Source of the DNA: Clostridiales bacterium
Lineage (GTDB): Bacteria; Bacillota; Clostridia; Oscillospirales; Oscillospiraceae
NCBI GenBank assembly: GCA_019420945.1
Contig: JAHZGF010000017.1
Span: 124,001-188,000 of the forward strand
Length of the DNA: 64,000 bases
Reading direction: 5' to 3'
The translations under genes and the position numbers were made by a program. The notes beneath the pieces were generated by a model. The model did not search any database. It was given only the letters and a program-made list of their open reading frames with translations, and had not been told where the DNA came from. Below, piece by piece: positions 17,256-26,797 of the stretch (within the stretch, counting starts at the first letter, position 1; every line of letters starts with the position of its first letter).

Positions 17256-19712
17256 TCACTGGGAGATGTGGGTGTGTTGGGGTTCCTGAGGAGTGTGATG
17301 GGCCAACAGCGGCGCATCTTCCCCACTGCGATCCGGCTGGCCGGGTTGCTGGTCAGGCTGGCTCTGCTTTTTACCCTCCAGATGGATCAGGGCTTCCTCC
17401 AGCACCTCTGTGGCGTTGGAGACAGTGACAAAGTGGAGTCCCTGGCGCACGGTCTGATCAATTTCCTCCAGATCTTTGCGGTTGTCCTCGGGGATGATAA
17501 CAGTGTGGATACCGTTGCGGAACGCGGCCATGGTCTTTTCCCGCAGTCCGCCGATGGCCAGTACCCGGCCACGAATGGTGACCTCACCGGTCATGGCAAT
17601 GTCCCGGCGCACCGGCACATCAGTGAGGGCGGAGACAATGGCAGTGGTAATGGCAATGCCGGCGGAGGGGCCGTCTTTGGGCACTGCCCCCTCTGGGAAA
17701 TGAATGTGAATATCCCGGTTCTGATAGAAGGCAGGGTCCACGCCCAAAGCCTTGGCATGAGACCGGATAAAGGAGATGGCTGCTTGGCAGGATTCCTTCA
17801 TCACGTCGCCCAGGTTGCCGGTGGGCATGATTTTGCCTGTGCCCTCCATGACACTGACCTCTACCTCCAGCAGCTCGCCGCCTACGCTGGTCCAGGCCAG
17901 GCCGTTGACCAGACCCACCTGGGGTTCGTGTTCCAGCTTCTCAGGATGGTATTTGACCACGCCCAGCAGTTTCTCCAGATTGTCCCCGTTGACGGACACC
18001 CGTTTATGTTCGCCGCTGACGATGGCCATGGCGGCCTTACGGCACAGGGCGGCGATTTCACGCTCCAGCTGCCGGACGCCGGATTCCCGGGTGTAGCCCA
18101 CGATAAGCTCCCGTAAAGCGCCGTCGGTGACCCGGAGCTGTGCACCGGTCAAGCCGTGGCGTTTCATCTCCCGGGGCAGCAAATGCCGGCGGGCGATTTG
18201 CAATTTTTCTTCATCCGTATAGCTGGTTACCTCAATGACCTCCATTCGGTCCAGCAGAGGCCGGGGCACTGTATCCAGGGTGTTGCAGGTGGTGAAGAAG
18301 AGTACCTCCGAGAGGTCAAAGGGCAGTTCAATAAAATGATCCCGGAAGGTGGCGTTTTGTTCCGCGTCCAGCACCTCCAGCAGTGCCGCCGAAGGATCGC
18401 CCCGGTAATTGCTGCCCAGCTTGTCCACCTCATCCAACAAAATCAGCGGGTTGGAAGAGCCTGCGGTATTGATGGCGTTGATGATGCGGCCGGGCATGGC
18501 GCCGATATAAGTTTTGCGATGCCCCCGGATTTCTGCCTCGTCCCGGACACCGCCCAGGGACACCCGAGCCATTTTACGGTTGAGGGCTTTGGCCACAGAG
18601 GCAGCGATGGAAGTCTTACCTACGCCAGGAGGGCCTACCAGACAGATGATCTGCCCTTTCAGGTCCGGAGCCATTTTCTTGACCGCCAAAAACTCCAGAA
18701 TGCGCTGCTTGACCTTTTCCATACCGTAGTGATCGGCGTCCAGAATTTTCCGGGCCTGGGCCAGATTGACCCGTTCCTTGGTTTTCACCGTCCAGGGCAG
18801 CTCCAGGCATACGTCAAGATAGTTGCGCAGTACCCCGGCCTCAGCGGACCCGAAAGGCTGCTTAGCCATCCGATTCAGCTCCTTATTGAGCTTGTCTGAC
18901 ACTTCCCGGGGGAGATTGGCCTCTGCAATTTTGACGGCGTATTCGCGAATCTCGTCATCGCCGCCCTCTCCCAGCTCCTCCTGGATCAGCTTGAGCTGCT
19001 CCCGAAGATAATACTCCTTCTGAGTGTCGTTGACCCGCTCCCGGACCTTGGATTGAAGTTCCTGATCCAGCTGCATGATCTGAATTTCCCGGCGCAAAAT
19101 TTCGTTGACCAGACTCAGACGGCTACAGGGATCCATCTCCTCCAGCACAGCCTGTTTGTCCTCATACCGCAGCGGGATGCTTTGCACAATGTCGTCAGCC
19201 AACCAGCCGGGGTCCCGGGCGGCCAACACCTCCAGCACCAGATCCCCGGTGACCTTGCCGCTGGTTTGGGCGTACTGCTGGAACAGATCATAGGCTGCAC
19301 GGAGCAGGACCTCTGCCCGAAGGTTGTCCCGATTTTTCACGGGCTGTTCCTCCAGTGACTCCACCTCTGCGGCTAGATATGGTTTGCGTTGTGTCAGACG
19401 GCACAGACGGCCTCTGGAAAGGCCTTCCACCATCACCCTGGCATTGTCACCAGGCAGCCGAAGTACCTGCTTAACGGCGGAAATACAGCCAATCTCATAA
19501 AGATCCTCCTGGCCAACCTGCTCCAGACTGATATCCCGTTGGGTGACAAGAAAGATCTGCTTGCCCTTCTCCATCGCCTGCTCCAATGCCCGCATGGATG
19601 GTTCCCGCTCCACCTCAAAGTGGAGGGTCATGTTGGGGAAGATTGTGATTCCCCGGAGGGCCAACGCCGGCATCACAGAGACGATATTGGCAGTTTCCAT
19701 TGGTTCTAACAT
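17256..19712 (-). CDS. lon: ATP-dependent protease Lon
   Basis: The 818-residue protein has the N-terminal substrate-binding domain (PALALRGITIFPNMTLHFEVER), a central AAA+ module with Walker A GPPGVGKTS, Walker B LILLDEVDKLG, and the C-terminal protease domain with the catalytic Ser in KDGPSAGIAI and a downstream Lys. A Gln/Pro-rich tail of about 40 residues after the protease domain is an unusual extension. It degrades misfolded and regulatory proteins in the cytoplasm. GAGGAA precedes the ATG. It lies between clpX and ysxC. Confidence 0.96.
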   Translation of the reverse strand: MLEPMETANIVSVMPALALRGITIFPNMTLHFEVEREPSMRALEQAMEKGKQIFLVTQRDISLEQVGQEDLYEIGCISAVKQVLRLPGDNARVMVEGLSRGRLCRLTQRKPYLAAEVESLEEQPVKNRDNLRAEVLLRAAYDLFQQYAQTSGKVTGDLVLEVLAARDPGWLADDIVQSIPLRYEDKQAVLEEMDPCSRLSLVNEILRREIQIMQLDQELQSKVRERVNDTQKEYYLREQLKLIQEELGEGGDDEIREYAVKIAEANLPREVSDKLNKELNRMAKQPFGSAEAGVLRNYLDVCLELPWTVKTKERVNLAQARKILDADHYGMEKVKQRILEFLAVKKMAPDLKGQIICLVGPPGVGKTSIAASVAKALNRKMARVSLGGVRDEAEIRGHRKTYIGAMPGRIINAINTAGSSNPLILLDEVDKLGSNYRGDPSAALLEVLDAEQNATFRDHFIELPFDLSEVLFFTTCNTLDTVPRPLLDRMEVIEVTSYTDEEKLQIARRHLLPREMKRHGLTGAQLRVTDGALRELIVGYTRESGVRQLEREIAALCRKAAMAIVSGEHKRVSVNGDNLEKLLGVVKYHPEKLEHEPQVGLVNGLAWTSVGGELLEVEVSVMEGTGKIMPTGNLGDVMKESCQAAISFIRSHAKALGVDPAFYQNRDIHIHFPEGAVPKDGPSAGIAITTAIVSALTDVPVRRDIAMTGEVTIRGRVLAIGGLREKTMAAFRNGIHTVIIPEDNRKDLEEIDQTVRQGLHFVTVSNATEVLEEALIHLEGKKQSQPDQQPGQPDRSGEDAPLLAHHTPQEPQHTHISQ

Positions 19713-19747
19713 GATATTCCTCGCTTAAACAATTCAAATGAAGCAAA

Positions 19748-19782
19748 ATGGGGCGCAGAACGGCCAAGGCCCTGCACCCCAT
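19748..19782 (-). terminator. Hairpin between clpX and lon
   Basis: This hairpin lies upstream of lon and downstream of its neighbour only in the sense of spacing: on the minus strand clpX is transcribed after tig-clpP, ends at 19793, and this stem (ATGGGGTGCAG paired with CTGCGCCCCAT, with an inner GGCC stem) then runs into TTTTG. It would attenuate read-through from clpX into lon. Confidence 0.6.
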
Positions 19783-19792
19783 CGTGACGCAA

Positions 19793-21115
19793 TTAAGACG
19801 CGCTGCTCTCCGCACTGTGGGTCTTGGCCTCCCGTAAGGTGGCCGCCCCCAGGCGGAAGGGGCGCTCCAGCCGGTCCGGATCCCGTTCCACCTGAGGTGC
19901 TGCGCCATTTTTCACGCAGTCCTCGGTGATGGTCACCTTGCAGACCGTCGGATCGGAGGGGATTTCGTACATGATCTGAGTCATGCACTTTTCCAGTACA
20001 GCCCGCAGACCACGGGCTCCCATCTCCCGCTCCAGAGCCTCATCAGCGGCAGCCTCCAGGGCTGCCCGATCAAAGACCAGTTCCACCCGGTCATACTCCA
20101 GCAGCTTGACATACTGCTTGACCAGGGCGTTTTTGGGTTCGGTCAGAATGCTCACCAGCTGGTCCCGATCCAGGGGATCCAGCGTGGCTTCCACCGGCAG
20201 ACGGCCCACCAGCTCGGGGATCAGGCCGTACTTGATCAGGTCGTGGGGCTGGAGATCCCGCAGAATGGTGTCCTTCTGCTTCTCCTCCTTGCGCTGAATC
20301 ACCGCGCCGAAGCCAATTCCCTTCCGGTCCTGACGATCCTCAATCAGCTTCTCAATGCCGGCAAAGGCACCGCCGCAGATGAATAGGATGTTTTTGGTGT
20401 TGACCTGAATGAACTCCTGATGGGGATGCTTGCGGCCGCCCTGGGGAGGCACGTTGGCCACGGTGCCCTCCAGGATCTTCAGCAGAGCCTGCTGAACGCC
20501 TTCGCCGGACACATCCCGGGTAATGGAGGTGTTCTCGCTCTTACGGGCGATTTTATCTACCTCGTCAATATAGATGATACCCCGCTCCGCCAGCTCCACG
20601 TCGTAGTCAGCGGCTTGGACCAGCCGCAGCAGGATGTTTTCCACGTCATCGCCAACATAGCCAGCCTCGGTCAAGGTGGTGGCATCGGCAATGGCAAAGG
20701 GTACATTCAGGATTTTGGCCAGAGTCTGGGCAAACAGGGTTTTGCCGCAGCCAGTGGGGCCTACCAGCAGAATGTTGCTCTTCTGGAGCTCCACATCATC
20801 CCCACCGCCAAAATAGATCCGCTTATAGTGGTTATACACTGCCACAGACAGGGCCACCTTGGTGCGATCCTGGCCAATAATATACTGATCCAGCACCGCC
20901 TTGATCTCTGCGGGAGTGGGGATCTCCTCGGGGATATCTTCTTCGATGGTGTGGTCGTCATAGTCTCCGTCGTCCAGAATGCTGTTGCACAGGGCAACAC
21001 ACTCGTTGCAAATATAGGCCCCGGGGCCAGCAATAATGCGGCTCACCTGGTCCTGATGTTTGCCGCAGAAGGAGCAACGGATACTTTTCTTGTTGATGTC
21101 GTCGTTTTTCGCCAT
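19793..21115 (-). CDS. clpX: ClpX, ATPase subunit of the ClpXP protease
   Basis: The 440-residue unfoldase has an N-terminal zinc-binding domain with four Cys (14, 17, 36, 39), Walker A GPTGCGKT near residue 120, Walker B IIYIDEVDKI, and pore loop GYVGDD. The C-terminal 30 residues after the AAA+ lid (rich in Arg/Glu/Ser) extend beyond the usual end. It delivers tagged substrates to ClpP, encoded just upstream. GAGGAAA precedes the start. Confidence 0.96.
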   Translation of the reverse strand: MAKNDDINKKSIRCSFCGKHQDQVSRIIAGPGAYICNECVALCNSILDDGDYDDHTIEEDIPEEIPTPAEIKAVLDQYIIGQDRTKVALSVAVYNHYKRIYFGGGDDVELQKSNILLVGPTGCGKTLFAQTLAKILNVPFAIADATTLTEAGYVGDDVENILLRLVQAADYDVELAERGIIYIDEVDKIARKSENTSITRDVSGEGVQQALLKILEGTVANVPPQGGRKHPHQEFIQVNTKNILFICGGAFAGIEKLIEDRQDRKGIGFGAVIQRKEEKQKDTILRDLQPHDLIKYGLIPELVGRLPVEATLDPLDRDQLVSILTEPKNALVKQYVKLLEYDRVELVFDRAALEAAADEALEREMGARGLRAVLEKCMTQIMYEIPSDPTVCKVTITEDCVKNGAAPQVERDPDRLERPFRLGAATLREAKTHSAESSAS

Positions 21116-21146
21116 GAACTATTTCCTCTTCAATGAAACTGACGAA

Positions 21147-21177
21147 AGCCAGGGCCGACAAAGCAGCGGCCCCGGCT
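21147..21177 (-). terminator. Hairpin between clpP and clpX
   Basis: AGCCGGGGCCG pairs with CGGCCCTGGCT across a 9-base loop on the minus strand, followed by TTTCG. It lies 14 bases past the clpP stop and may reduce clpX output relative to clpP, or stabilise clpP mRNA. It lacks a full T-tract. Confidence 0.45.
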
Positions 21178-21190
21178 ATCGGATTTGAAA

Positions 21191-21772
21191 TCAGCGCTGA
21201 TAGAACACCTGATCAATGAGGCCGTATTCCTTGGCCTCCTCGGCGGTGAGCCAGTGATCACGCTCGGTATCGGCGGCCACCTGCTCCACGGGCTTGCCGG
21301 TATTCTTGGCCAGCAGCTCATTCAGATGACGCTTGATGCGCAGCACATGCTCCACATCAATCTCCATATCGGTGACCTTGCCCTGGGTTCCAGCGGAGGG
21401 CTGATGAATCATGACCTCCGCATTGGGCAGAGCAATCCGCTTTCCCTTGGTACCGGAGGACAGCAGGAAGGCACCCATGCTGGCGGCCATACCGATGCAG
21501 ATGGTAGATACATCACACTTGATGTACTGCATCGTGTCATAGATGGCCATGCCTGCAGTAACGGAACCGCCGGGGCTGTTGATATAGAACTGAATGTCCT
21601 TATCCGGGTCCTGGGCCTCCAGGTAGAGCATCTGAGCCACTACCAGGCTGGCAGTGGTGTCGTTGACCTCCTCGGACAGGAAGATGATGCGGTCGTCCAG
21701 CAGACGGGAGAAAATATCGTAGGAACGCTCGCCCCGACTGGTCTGCTGGACCACATAAGGAACTAAACTCAT
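21191..21772 (-). CDS. clpP: ClpP protease subunit
   Basis: The 193-residue serine protease contains Ser98 in GMAASMGAF and His123 in EVMIHQPSAG; the oligomerisation segment INSPGGSVTAGMAIYDTM is intact. The ATG at 21772 is chosen because GGAG precedes it by 7 bases; the ATG two codons earlier leaves only one base of spacing. It follows tig after a strong terminator, so it probably has separate control from tig. Confidence 0.96.
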   Translation of the reverse strand: MSLVPYVVQQTSRGERSYDIFSRLLDDRIIFLSEEVNDTTASLVVAQMLYLEAQDPDKDIQFYINSPGGSVTAGMAIYDTMQYIKCDVSTICIGMAASMGAFLLSSGTKGKRIALPNAEVMIHQPSAGTQGKVTDMEIDVEHVLRIKRHLNELLAKNTGKPVEQVAADTERDHWLTAEEAKEYGLIDQVFYQR

Positions 21773-21820
21773 TTTCATACTCCTTTTCTTTGCGGCCTGT
21801 TTTGGTTGGAAAAGACCGCT

Positions 21821-21852
21821 AAAAGTATATCCTTCCAAATGGAAGGATATAC
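21821..21852 (-). terminator. Terminator after tig
   Basis: A perfect 12-bp stem (21825-21836 with 21841-21852) with a four-base loop is followed by TTTT on the minus strand. It begins 15 bases after the tig stop. Confidence 0.75.
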
Positions 21853-21867
21853 CTGCGGGAAATTCAA

Positions 21868-23196
21868 TTACTCAGCCTCGGCAGGAGCTTCCTCGGCAGC
21901 GGGAGCCTCTTCAGCCACCGGAGCGGTAGCCACAGCGGACTCATAGACCAGCTTGGAGGCCATGTTGCCCTTCAGCTGACGCACAATCTCCTCCTGGGGA
22001 ACAGTCTTCTTGACCACATCCAGCTCCATGTTGTACTGGTCGGCCAGATCCTGGTATTCCTTCTCGATGTCCTCAGCGGAGGGCTCCAGCTTCTCAGCCT
22101 CGGCGATGGCGGCGAAGATCAGGTCGCCCTGGATCTGACGCAGAGCGGCGATCTTGGCGTTCTCCTTGAACTCGGCCCGGTTGGTGCCCATCATCTGCAG
22201 ATACTGGTCGAAGGTGAAGCCCACGCCCTGCATGCGGTTCTCATAGTCCTCCACAATGCGGTCGGCCTCATACTCCACCATAGCCTCGGGCACGTCCATC
22301 TCGGTGTTCTCGATGAGCTTGGAGAGCACGGCATTCTCGAAGTCCTTCTGAGCGGACTCCTCACGACGGGTGCGCAGCTTCTTCTCCAGATCAGCCTTCA
22401 GCTCCTCCAGGGTCTCAAACTCGGAGACGTCCTTGGCGAACTCGTCATCCAGAGTGGGCACTTGGGACTCCTTGACCTCGTGGACCTTGACCTTGAACAC
22501 CACAGCGGCACCGGCCAGATCAGCAGCTCCGTAATCCTCGGGGAAGGTGACGTTGACGTCCTTCTCCTCGCCGGCGGAAGTGCCCACCAGCTGATCCTCG
22601 AAGCCGGGGATGAAGGAACCGGAGCCCAGCTCCAGGGGGTACTGCTCGGCCTTGCCGCCCTCGAAGGCGACGCCGTCCTTGAAGCCCTCGAAGTCGATGA
22701 CCACGGTGTCACCGTTCTGAGCGGGACGCTCCACGACCACCTGACGGGTAGCCCGGGTGATCAGGGGCTTCATCTCGTTGTCGATGTCCTCGGCGGTGAT
22801 GGTGACCTCAGCCTTGGGGGCCTCGATGCCCTTGTACTCGCCCAGCACGGGCACGGGACGCAGGGCGATGGTAGCGATAAAGGTGAAGCCGTCCTTACCC
22901 AGGGTCTGCATCTCCACGGAGGGATAACCCACCATGTCCAGGCCGGACTCCTTGACGGCGTCGGTCAGGGCCACAGGATACAGGTCGTTGACGGCATCCT
23001 CATAGAACACGTCGGCGCCGTACATCTGCTCCACCAGCTTGCGGGGAGCCTTGCCCTTGCGGAAGCCAGGCAGAGAGATCACGCTTTTATTCTTGCGGTA
23101 GACCTTCTCGACGGCGGCGTCAAACTCCTCAGCGCTCACCTCGACGGTCAGTACAGCAGTGTTCTTTTCTTTCTTTTCCACATTCTTCAGATTCAT
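21868..23196 (-). CDS. tig: Trigger factor (ribosome-associated chaperone/PPIase)
   Basis: The 442-residue chaperone has the ribosome-binding signature LPGFRKGKAPR (N-terminal domain), an FKBP-type PPIase domain (about 160-245; NGDTVVIDFEGFKDG, LGSGSFIPGFEDQLVG) and a long helical C-terminal domain ending in an Ala/Glu/Pro-rich tail. AGGAGG sits 8 bases before the ATG at 23196. Strong codon bias indicates high expression. It heads the tig-clpP-clpX-lon-ysxC string. Confidence 0.96.
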   Translation of the reverse strand: MNLKNVEKKEKNTAVLTVEVSAEEFDAAVEKVYRKNKSVISLPGFRKGKAPRKLVEQMYGADVFYEDAVNDLYPVALTDAVKESGLDMVGYPSVEMQTLGKDGFTFIATIALRPVPVLGEYKGIEAPKAEVTITAEDIDNEMKPLITRATRQVVVERPAQNGDTVVIDFEGFKDGVAFEGGKAEQYPLELGSGSFIPGFEDQLVGTSAGEEKDVNVTFPEDYGAADLAGAAVVFKVKVHEVKESQVPTLDDEFAKDVSEFETLEELKADLEKKLRTRREESAQKDFENAVLSKLIENTEMDVPEAMVEYEADRIVEDYENRMQGVGFTFDQYLQMMGTNRAEFKENAKIAALRQIQGDLIFAAIAEAEKLEPSAEDIEKEYQDLADQYNMELDVVKKTVPQEEIVRQLKGNMASKLVYESAVATAPVAEEAPAAEEAPAEAE

Positions 23197-23298
23197 TGGT
23201 TTCTTCCTCCTATATGTCCCAGAGGGGCAAAATATACATTGGATTCGCAATATCGTGGCTATTCTATCAGAATAGCGCAGGAAATACCAGTCTTTTTT

Positions 23299-23988
23299 TT
23301 AGTTTTCACAAATTTTTAACGGGCGGAAGCCCAAAAAGTCCCCGGCGATCAGGTGGTATTCCACGCTTCCATGGATTCCCTCCAGGGCCAGCCGGTGGCT
23401 GCCGCCGTGGAGATGGCCATAATAGCAGGCTTTCACCTGATAGCGCTCCAACAAATCCAGGATCTCCTGGCACCGATAGCCTTGATACAGGGGGGGATAA
23501 TGTAAAAACACCAATTTGGGTCGCTCCCCTGCTGCCTTCAGCGAGGTTTCCAGCCGCATCAGCTCCCGGTTGAACACCTTTTGGTTGTGGCCGTTCTTGT
23601 CCTCGTCCAGAAACCAGCCCCGGGTGCCGCAAAGGGCGTATTCACCGTACTCGTAGCAGTTGTTGTGCAGTAAGTTTAATGTGGTGAATCCGTGCTGGGC
23701 CCAGAAGGTGTAGGTCTTGTTGGCGGTGGTCCACCAATAGTCGTGGTTGCCCTTAACGATGAGCTTGCGGCCCGGAAAGGAATCCAGAAAGGCGAAATCC
23801 TCGGTGGCCTCCTCCAGGCTCATCCCCCAGGAGAGGTCGCCTGCCAGCACAATGGTGTCCTCGGTTTTCAGGACGGAGAGCCCCTCCCGGAGCTTGTCCA
23901 TATAGCCGGTCCAGGCGCCCCCGAAGACGTCCATGGGCTTCTGGGAGCGGAGGGACAGATGGGGATCCCCCAGCACATACAGCGCCAT
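23299..23988 (-). CDS. Calcineurin-like metallophosphoesterase
   Basis: The 229-residue protein carries the metal-site motifs in order: GDPH (position 7), GDLSW (about 51), GNHDYWW (about 79), FLHYPP and GHLHGG. These match the YmdB-unrelated, small cytosolic phosphoesterases in Clostridia (COG1768-like). It lies one base after thrC in the same operon. Substrate cannot be inferred; a cyclic nucleotide or phosphodiester is possible. Confidence 0.85.
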   Translation of the reverse strand: MALYVLGDPHLSLRSQKPMDVFGGAWTGYMDKLREGLSVLKTEDTIVLAGDLSWGMSLEEATEDFAFLDSFPGRKLIVKGNHDYWWTTANKTYTFWAQHGFTTLNLLHNNCYEYGEYALCGTRGWFLDEDKNGHNQKVFNRELMRLETSLKAAGERPKLVFLHYPPLYQGYRCQEILDLLERYQVKACYYGHLHGGSHRLALEGIHGSVEYHLIAGDFLGFRPLKICEN

Positions 23989-23989
23989 A

Positions 23990-25477
23990 TCAGTTCAAGA
24001 AGCCCAGGACCGCCTGTTCCATATTCTCCTTTTCGACACATTGGTCGAACCGGGGAGTTTTGGTCTTCAGGGCGGCCAAAGGAGCCGGAGCGGCAATGCC
24101 GCTGGCCTCGGAGAGCTGGTCCAGCAGAGCCACGCCGCTCTTTACATCCTGGACGCCGATGGCCTTCAGCACCGCATCACCGAACTTGAAGGGGCTGGCG
24201 GTGGAAGCCACCACGGAGACGGTGTTGTCCCCGGTCTCCTGCCGGTACTGCTCCAGCACGTGGAAGGCCACAGCGGAATGGGTGTCGATGAGGTATCTCT
24301 TTTCCTGCCACATCTTGCCGATGGTTTCCTCGGTCTCGCCTTCCGTGGTAAAGCCGGCGGCGAAAAGGTCCCGGATCTGAGATTTAATGTCCTCACTGAC
24401 CTCGTAGCGGCCAGAGGCGTTGAGCTGCCCCATGTAATCCGCCACCTGGGCGTCGTTCTCCCCGGACAAGGCATACAGCAGCCGCTCCAGGTTGCTGGAA
24501 ATCAGAATGTCCATGGAGGGGGAAACGGTGGTGTAGAAGGGCCGGTTGCGGTCGTACACGCCGGTCTTCAGGAAGTCAGTCAGCACGTTGTTGCTGTTGG
24601 AGGCGCAGATCAGCTTGTTCACCGGCAGCCCCATCCGCTTGGCGTAGTAGGCCGCCAGGATGTTGCCGAAGTTGCCGGTAGGCACGCAGATGTTGATGGG
24701 ATCGCCCATCTGAATGGCGCCGGACTTCAGCAGATCGGCATAGGAAGAGATGTAATAGACCACCTGAGGCAGCACTCGGCCCCAGTTGATGGAGTTGGCG
24801 GAGGAGAAGAAATAGCCCCGCTCATTCAGGACTTCCCGCAGTTTTTCATCGGAGAACAGCTTTTTTACGCCGGTCTGGGCGTCGTCAAAGTTGCCCACTA
24901 CGGCGCAGACGCCTACGTTGTTGCCCTCCTGGGTACGCATCTGGAGCTCCTGGATTTCGGACACGCCATCCTTGGGATAAAACACCATGATCTTGGTGTG
25001 GGGCACGTCTTTGAAGCCCTCCAGGGCGCCCTTACCGGTGTCACCGGAGGTGGCTACCAGGATGCAGACAGTGCGCTCCTCCTGGTTTTTCACCAGAGAG
25101 GCGGAGAGCAGATGAGGCAGCATCTGCAGGGCCATGTCCTTGAAGGCGCAGGTGGGACCGTGCCACAGCTCAAGGCAATAGGTGTTGTCGTCCACCTTAC
25201 GGATCGGGGCCACGGCGGGGGTGTCAAACTTGTCGGGGCCATAGGCCTTTTGGGCAAAGCCCGCCAGCTCCTCCTGGCTGAATCCCTCCAGGTACAGCCC
25301 CATCACATAGGCCGCCCGCTGCTGGTAGGTCATGTCCTTCATTTGCTCCAGGGCGCCCTCCGGCAGCTGAGGGATTTGTTCCGGCACGAACAGGCCGCCC
25401 TCCCGGGAGAGTCCCTGGGCAATGGCCTGGGCGGGGGTGAAGCGAAGGGTTTTGTCTCGGGTGCTCAGATAGTACAT
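23990..25477 (-). CDS. thrC: Threonine synthase
   Basis: The 495-residue PLP enzyme converts O-phosphohomoserine to threonine. The N-terminus MYYLSTR and SREGGLFVPE are typical of the long-form (fungal/E. coli-like) class; the Schiff-base Lys113 is in TCAFKDMAL, and the phosphate-binding VATSGDTGKGAL follows. It overlaps the dipeptidase gene by 13 bases upstream. No other threonine-pathway genes are nearby. Confidence 0.95.
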   Translation of the reverse strand: MYYLSTRDKTLRFTPAQAIAQGLSREGGLFVPEQIPQLPEGALEQMKDMTYQQRAAYVMGLYLEGFSQEELAGFAQKAYGPDKFDTPAVAPIRKVDDNTYCLELWHGPTCAFKDMALQMLPHLLSASLVKNQEERTVCILVATSGDTGKGALEGFKDVPHTKIMVFYPKDGVSEIQELQMRTQEGNNVGVCAVVGNFDDAQTGVKKLFSDEKLREVLNERGYFFSSANSINWGRVLPQVVYYISSYADLLKSGAIQMGDPINICVPTGNFGNILAAYYAKRMGLPVNKLICASNSNNVLTDFLKTGVYDRNRPFYTTVSPSMDILISSNLERLLYALSGENDAQVADYMGQLNASGRYEVSEDIKSQIRDLFAAGFTTEGETEETIGKMWQEKRYLIDTHSAVAFHVLEQYRQETGDNTVSVVASTASPFKFGDAVLKAIGVQDVKSGVALLDQLSEASGIAAPAPLAALKTKTPRFDQCVEKENMEQAVLGFLN

Positions 25478-26406
25478 ACTGCTCTCACTGTCCTCATCAG
25501 ATTGTTGAAATACAGGTCCTGAAGCAAATCTTCAGGATAGTTCCGTTTCAGCAGGTATTCGTAGAAGTCCAGCCAGTTCCAGGATCCTTCAAAGCCCCGG
25601 GGCAGCTTGTCGCAGCCGTCCCAGTCGCCCCCCAGAGCCACGGTTTTCTCCCCACCCAGGGAGAGAAAATGCTCCAGGTGACGCAAAAGGGTGTCCATTG
25701 TGACTTTGCCATCCCCCAGAAAGGCGGTATAGCAATTTAAACCCACAATACCATGTTTCTCTATTATCGCAGTAAATTGGCCATCGGTCAAGTTTCTTGT
25801 GTGAAAAAACACGTCTCTACTATTGGAATGGCTTGCCATCACCGGCCCAGATGTCAGTTCCATCACGTCCCAGAAACCTGGGTCTGACAGATGGGACACA
25901 TCCACCAGCATTCCCAGCTCCACCATTTTTGCGATAAAGGCCCTTCCCTGCTCACTTAATCCCCGGTCCGGTTCCTCTTTATGGCTGCCGGAAAGGGCGT
26001 TGGCGTGATTCCAGGTCAGGTTGACGGCCCGGACCCCTTGCTCATAGGCCCACTGGAGTTTTTCCGGGGAACAGTCCAACAGTTCAGCCCCCTCTACCGA
26101 GAGAAAAGCCGCCAGCTTACCCTGCTGAAAGGCCTCCACCGACGCCTGGGCGTTGGTGCAGTGGGCAATGCGGTCCGGTAGTCGCCGACACTCCCGCTGA
26201 AAGGCGGCCAGCTGCATCTGAACCGCCAGGTCCTTGCCCGGCAGGGCGGAGTCGTAGAAAATAGCGAAAAACTGGGCCTTGGGGCCGGTAACCCCCTCCA
26301 GCTTGTTCAAATCCCACTGGCCGGTGCGCTGGTCCAGGTGCCGGCCCGGGAAGCGGGCCATGCGGCTTAACGTGTCGCAGTGGGCATCAAAGTAGGGAAT
26401 CTGCAC
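25465..26406 (-). CDS. M19-family membrane dipeptidase
   Basis: About 313 residues of the renal dipeptidase (M19) family. Zinc ligands are in YFDAHCDTL (HxD), SVEGAEL (Glu), and later VDVSHLSD and MASHSNSRD (His). LGGDWDG near the C-terminus is the remaining site. Despite the family name it has no signal or membrane segment, so it should be cytosolic. I choose a GTG at 26406 with AAGGGTGG upstream, which removes overlap with yraN; an ATG at 26442 preceded by GGAG is an equal alternative. Confidence 0.85.
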   Translation of the reverse strand: MQIPYFDAHCDTLSRMARFPGRHLDQRTGQWDLNKLEGVTGPKAQFFAIFYDSALPGKDLAVQMQLAAFQRECRRLPDRIAHCTNAQASVEAFQQGKLAAFLSVEGAELLDCSPEKLQWAYEQGVRAVNLTWNHANALSGSHKEEPDRGLSEQGRAFIAKMVELGMLVDVSHLSDPGFWDVMELTSGPVMASHSNSRDVFFHTRNLTDGQFTAIIEKHGIVGLNCYTAFLGDGKVTMDTLLRHLEHFLSLGGEKTVALGGDWDGCDKLPRGFEGSWNWLDFYEYLLKRNYPEDLLQDLYFNNLMRTVRAVCTI

Positions 26407-26422
26407 GGCAAAACCACCCTTC

Positions 26423-26797
26423 TCACCAAAAGGCGTGTTCATAGTATCTGATCTCCGGCTTGCTGGTATTCAGGCCTTCCGGAGCGTACACCTCCGCCAC
26501 ATCGAAGCGGCAGTGGTACTCCCCCATCTCCGGGTGCTGGGAGAGAAAATGCTCCGCCGTCACCAGAATTTTTCGTTGCTTGGCAGTGGTCACTTGCTCA
26601 CGGGCGGTGGCAAACTTCGCATCTCGGCGCAGCTTGACCTCCACAAAGGCAAGAAACTGGCCTTTTCGGGCGATCAGGTCAATTTCCCCCATCCGGCAGC
26701 GATAGCCAGAGGCAATCAGGCGATATCCTTTTTTATGCAGATACTCCGCCACCTGCGCCTCGCCCCAGCGGCCCAATAACGTGGTTTCGCTGCTCAT
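26423..26797 (-). CDS. yraN: YraN/UPF0102-family nuclease-fold protein
   Basis: The 124-residue protein has the endonuclease-like core G-E-x-x-V-A (GRWGEAQVAEYL), then GEIDLIARKGQFLAFVEVKLR with the D-x(n)-E-x-K residues of the Holliday-junction-resolvase fold. Function is unsettled in the literature; the rnhB-yraN linkage suggests nucleic-acid metabolism. It starts in an ATGA overlap with rnhB. Confidence 0.88.
   Translation of the reverse strand: MSSETTLLGRWGEAQVAEYLHKKGYRLIASGYRCRMGEIDLIARKGQFLAFVEVKLRRDAKFATAREQVTTAKQRKILVTAEHFLSQHPEMGEYHCRFDVAEVYAPEGLNTSKPEIRYYEHAFW

Noticed and set aside
23933..25522. A 529-codon plus-strand open frame opposite thrC
   Set aside because: Mirror frame of thrC; its translation is full of Gly-His runs and lacks any family motif.
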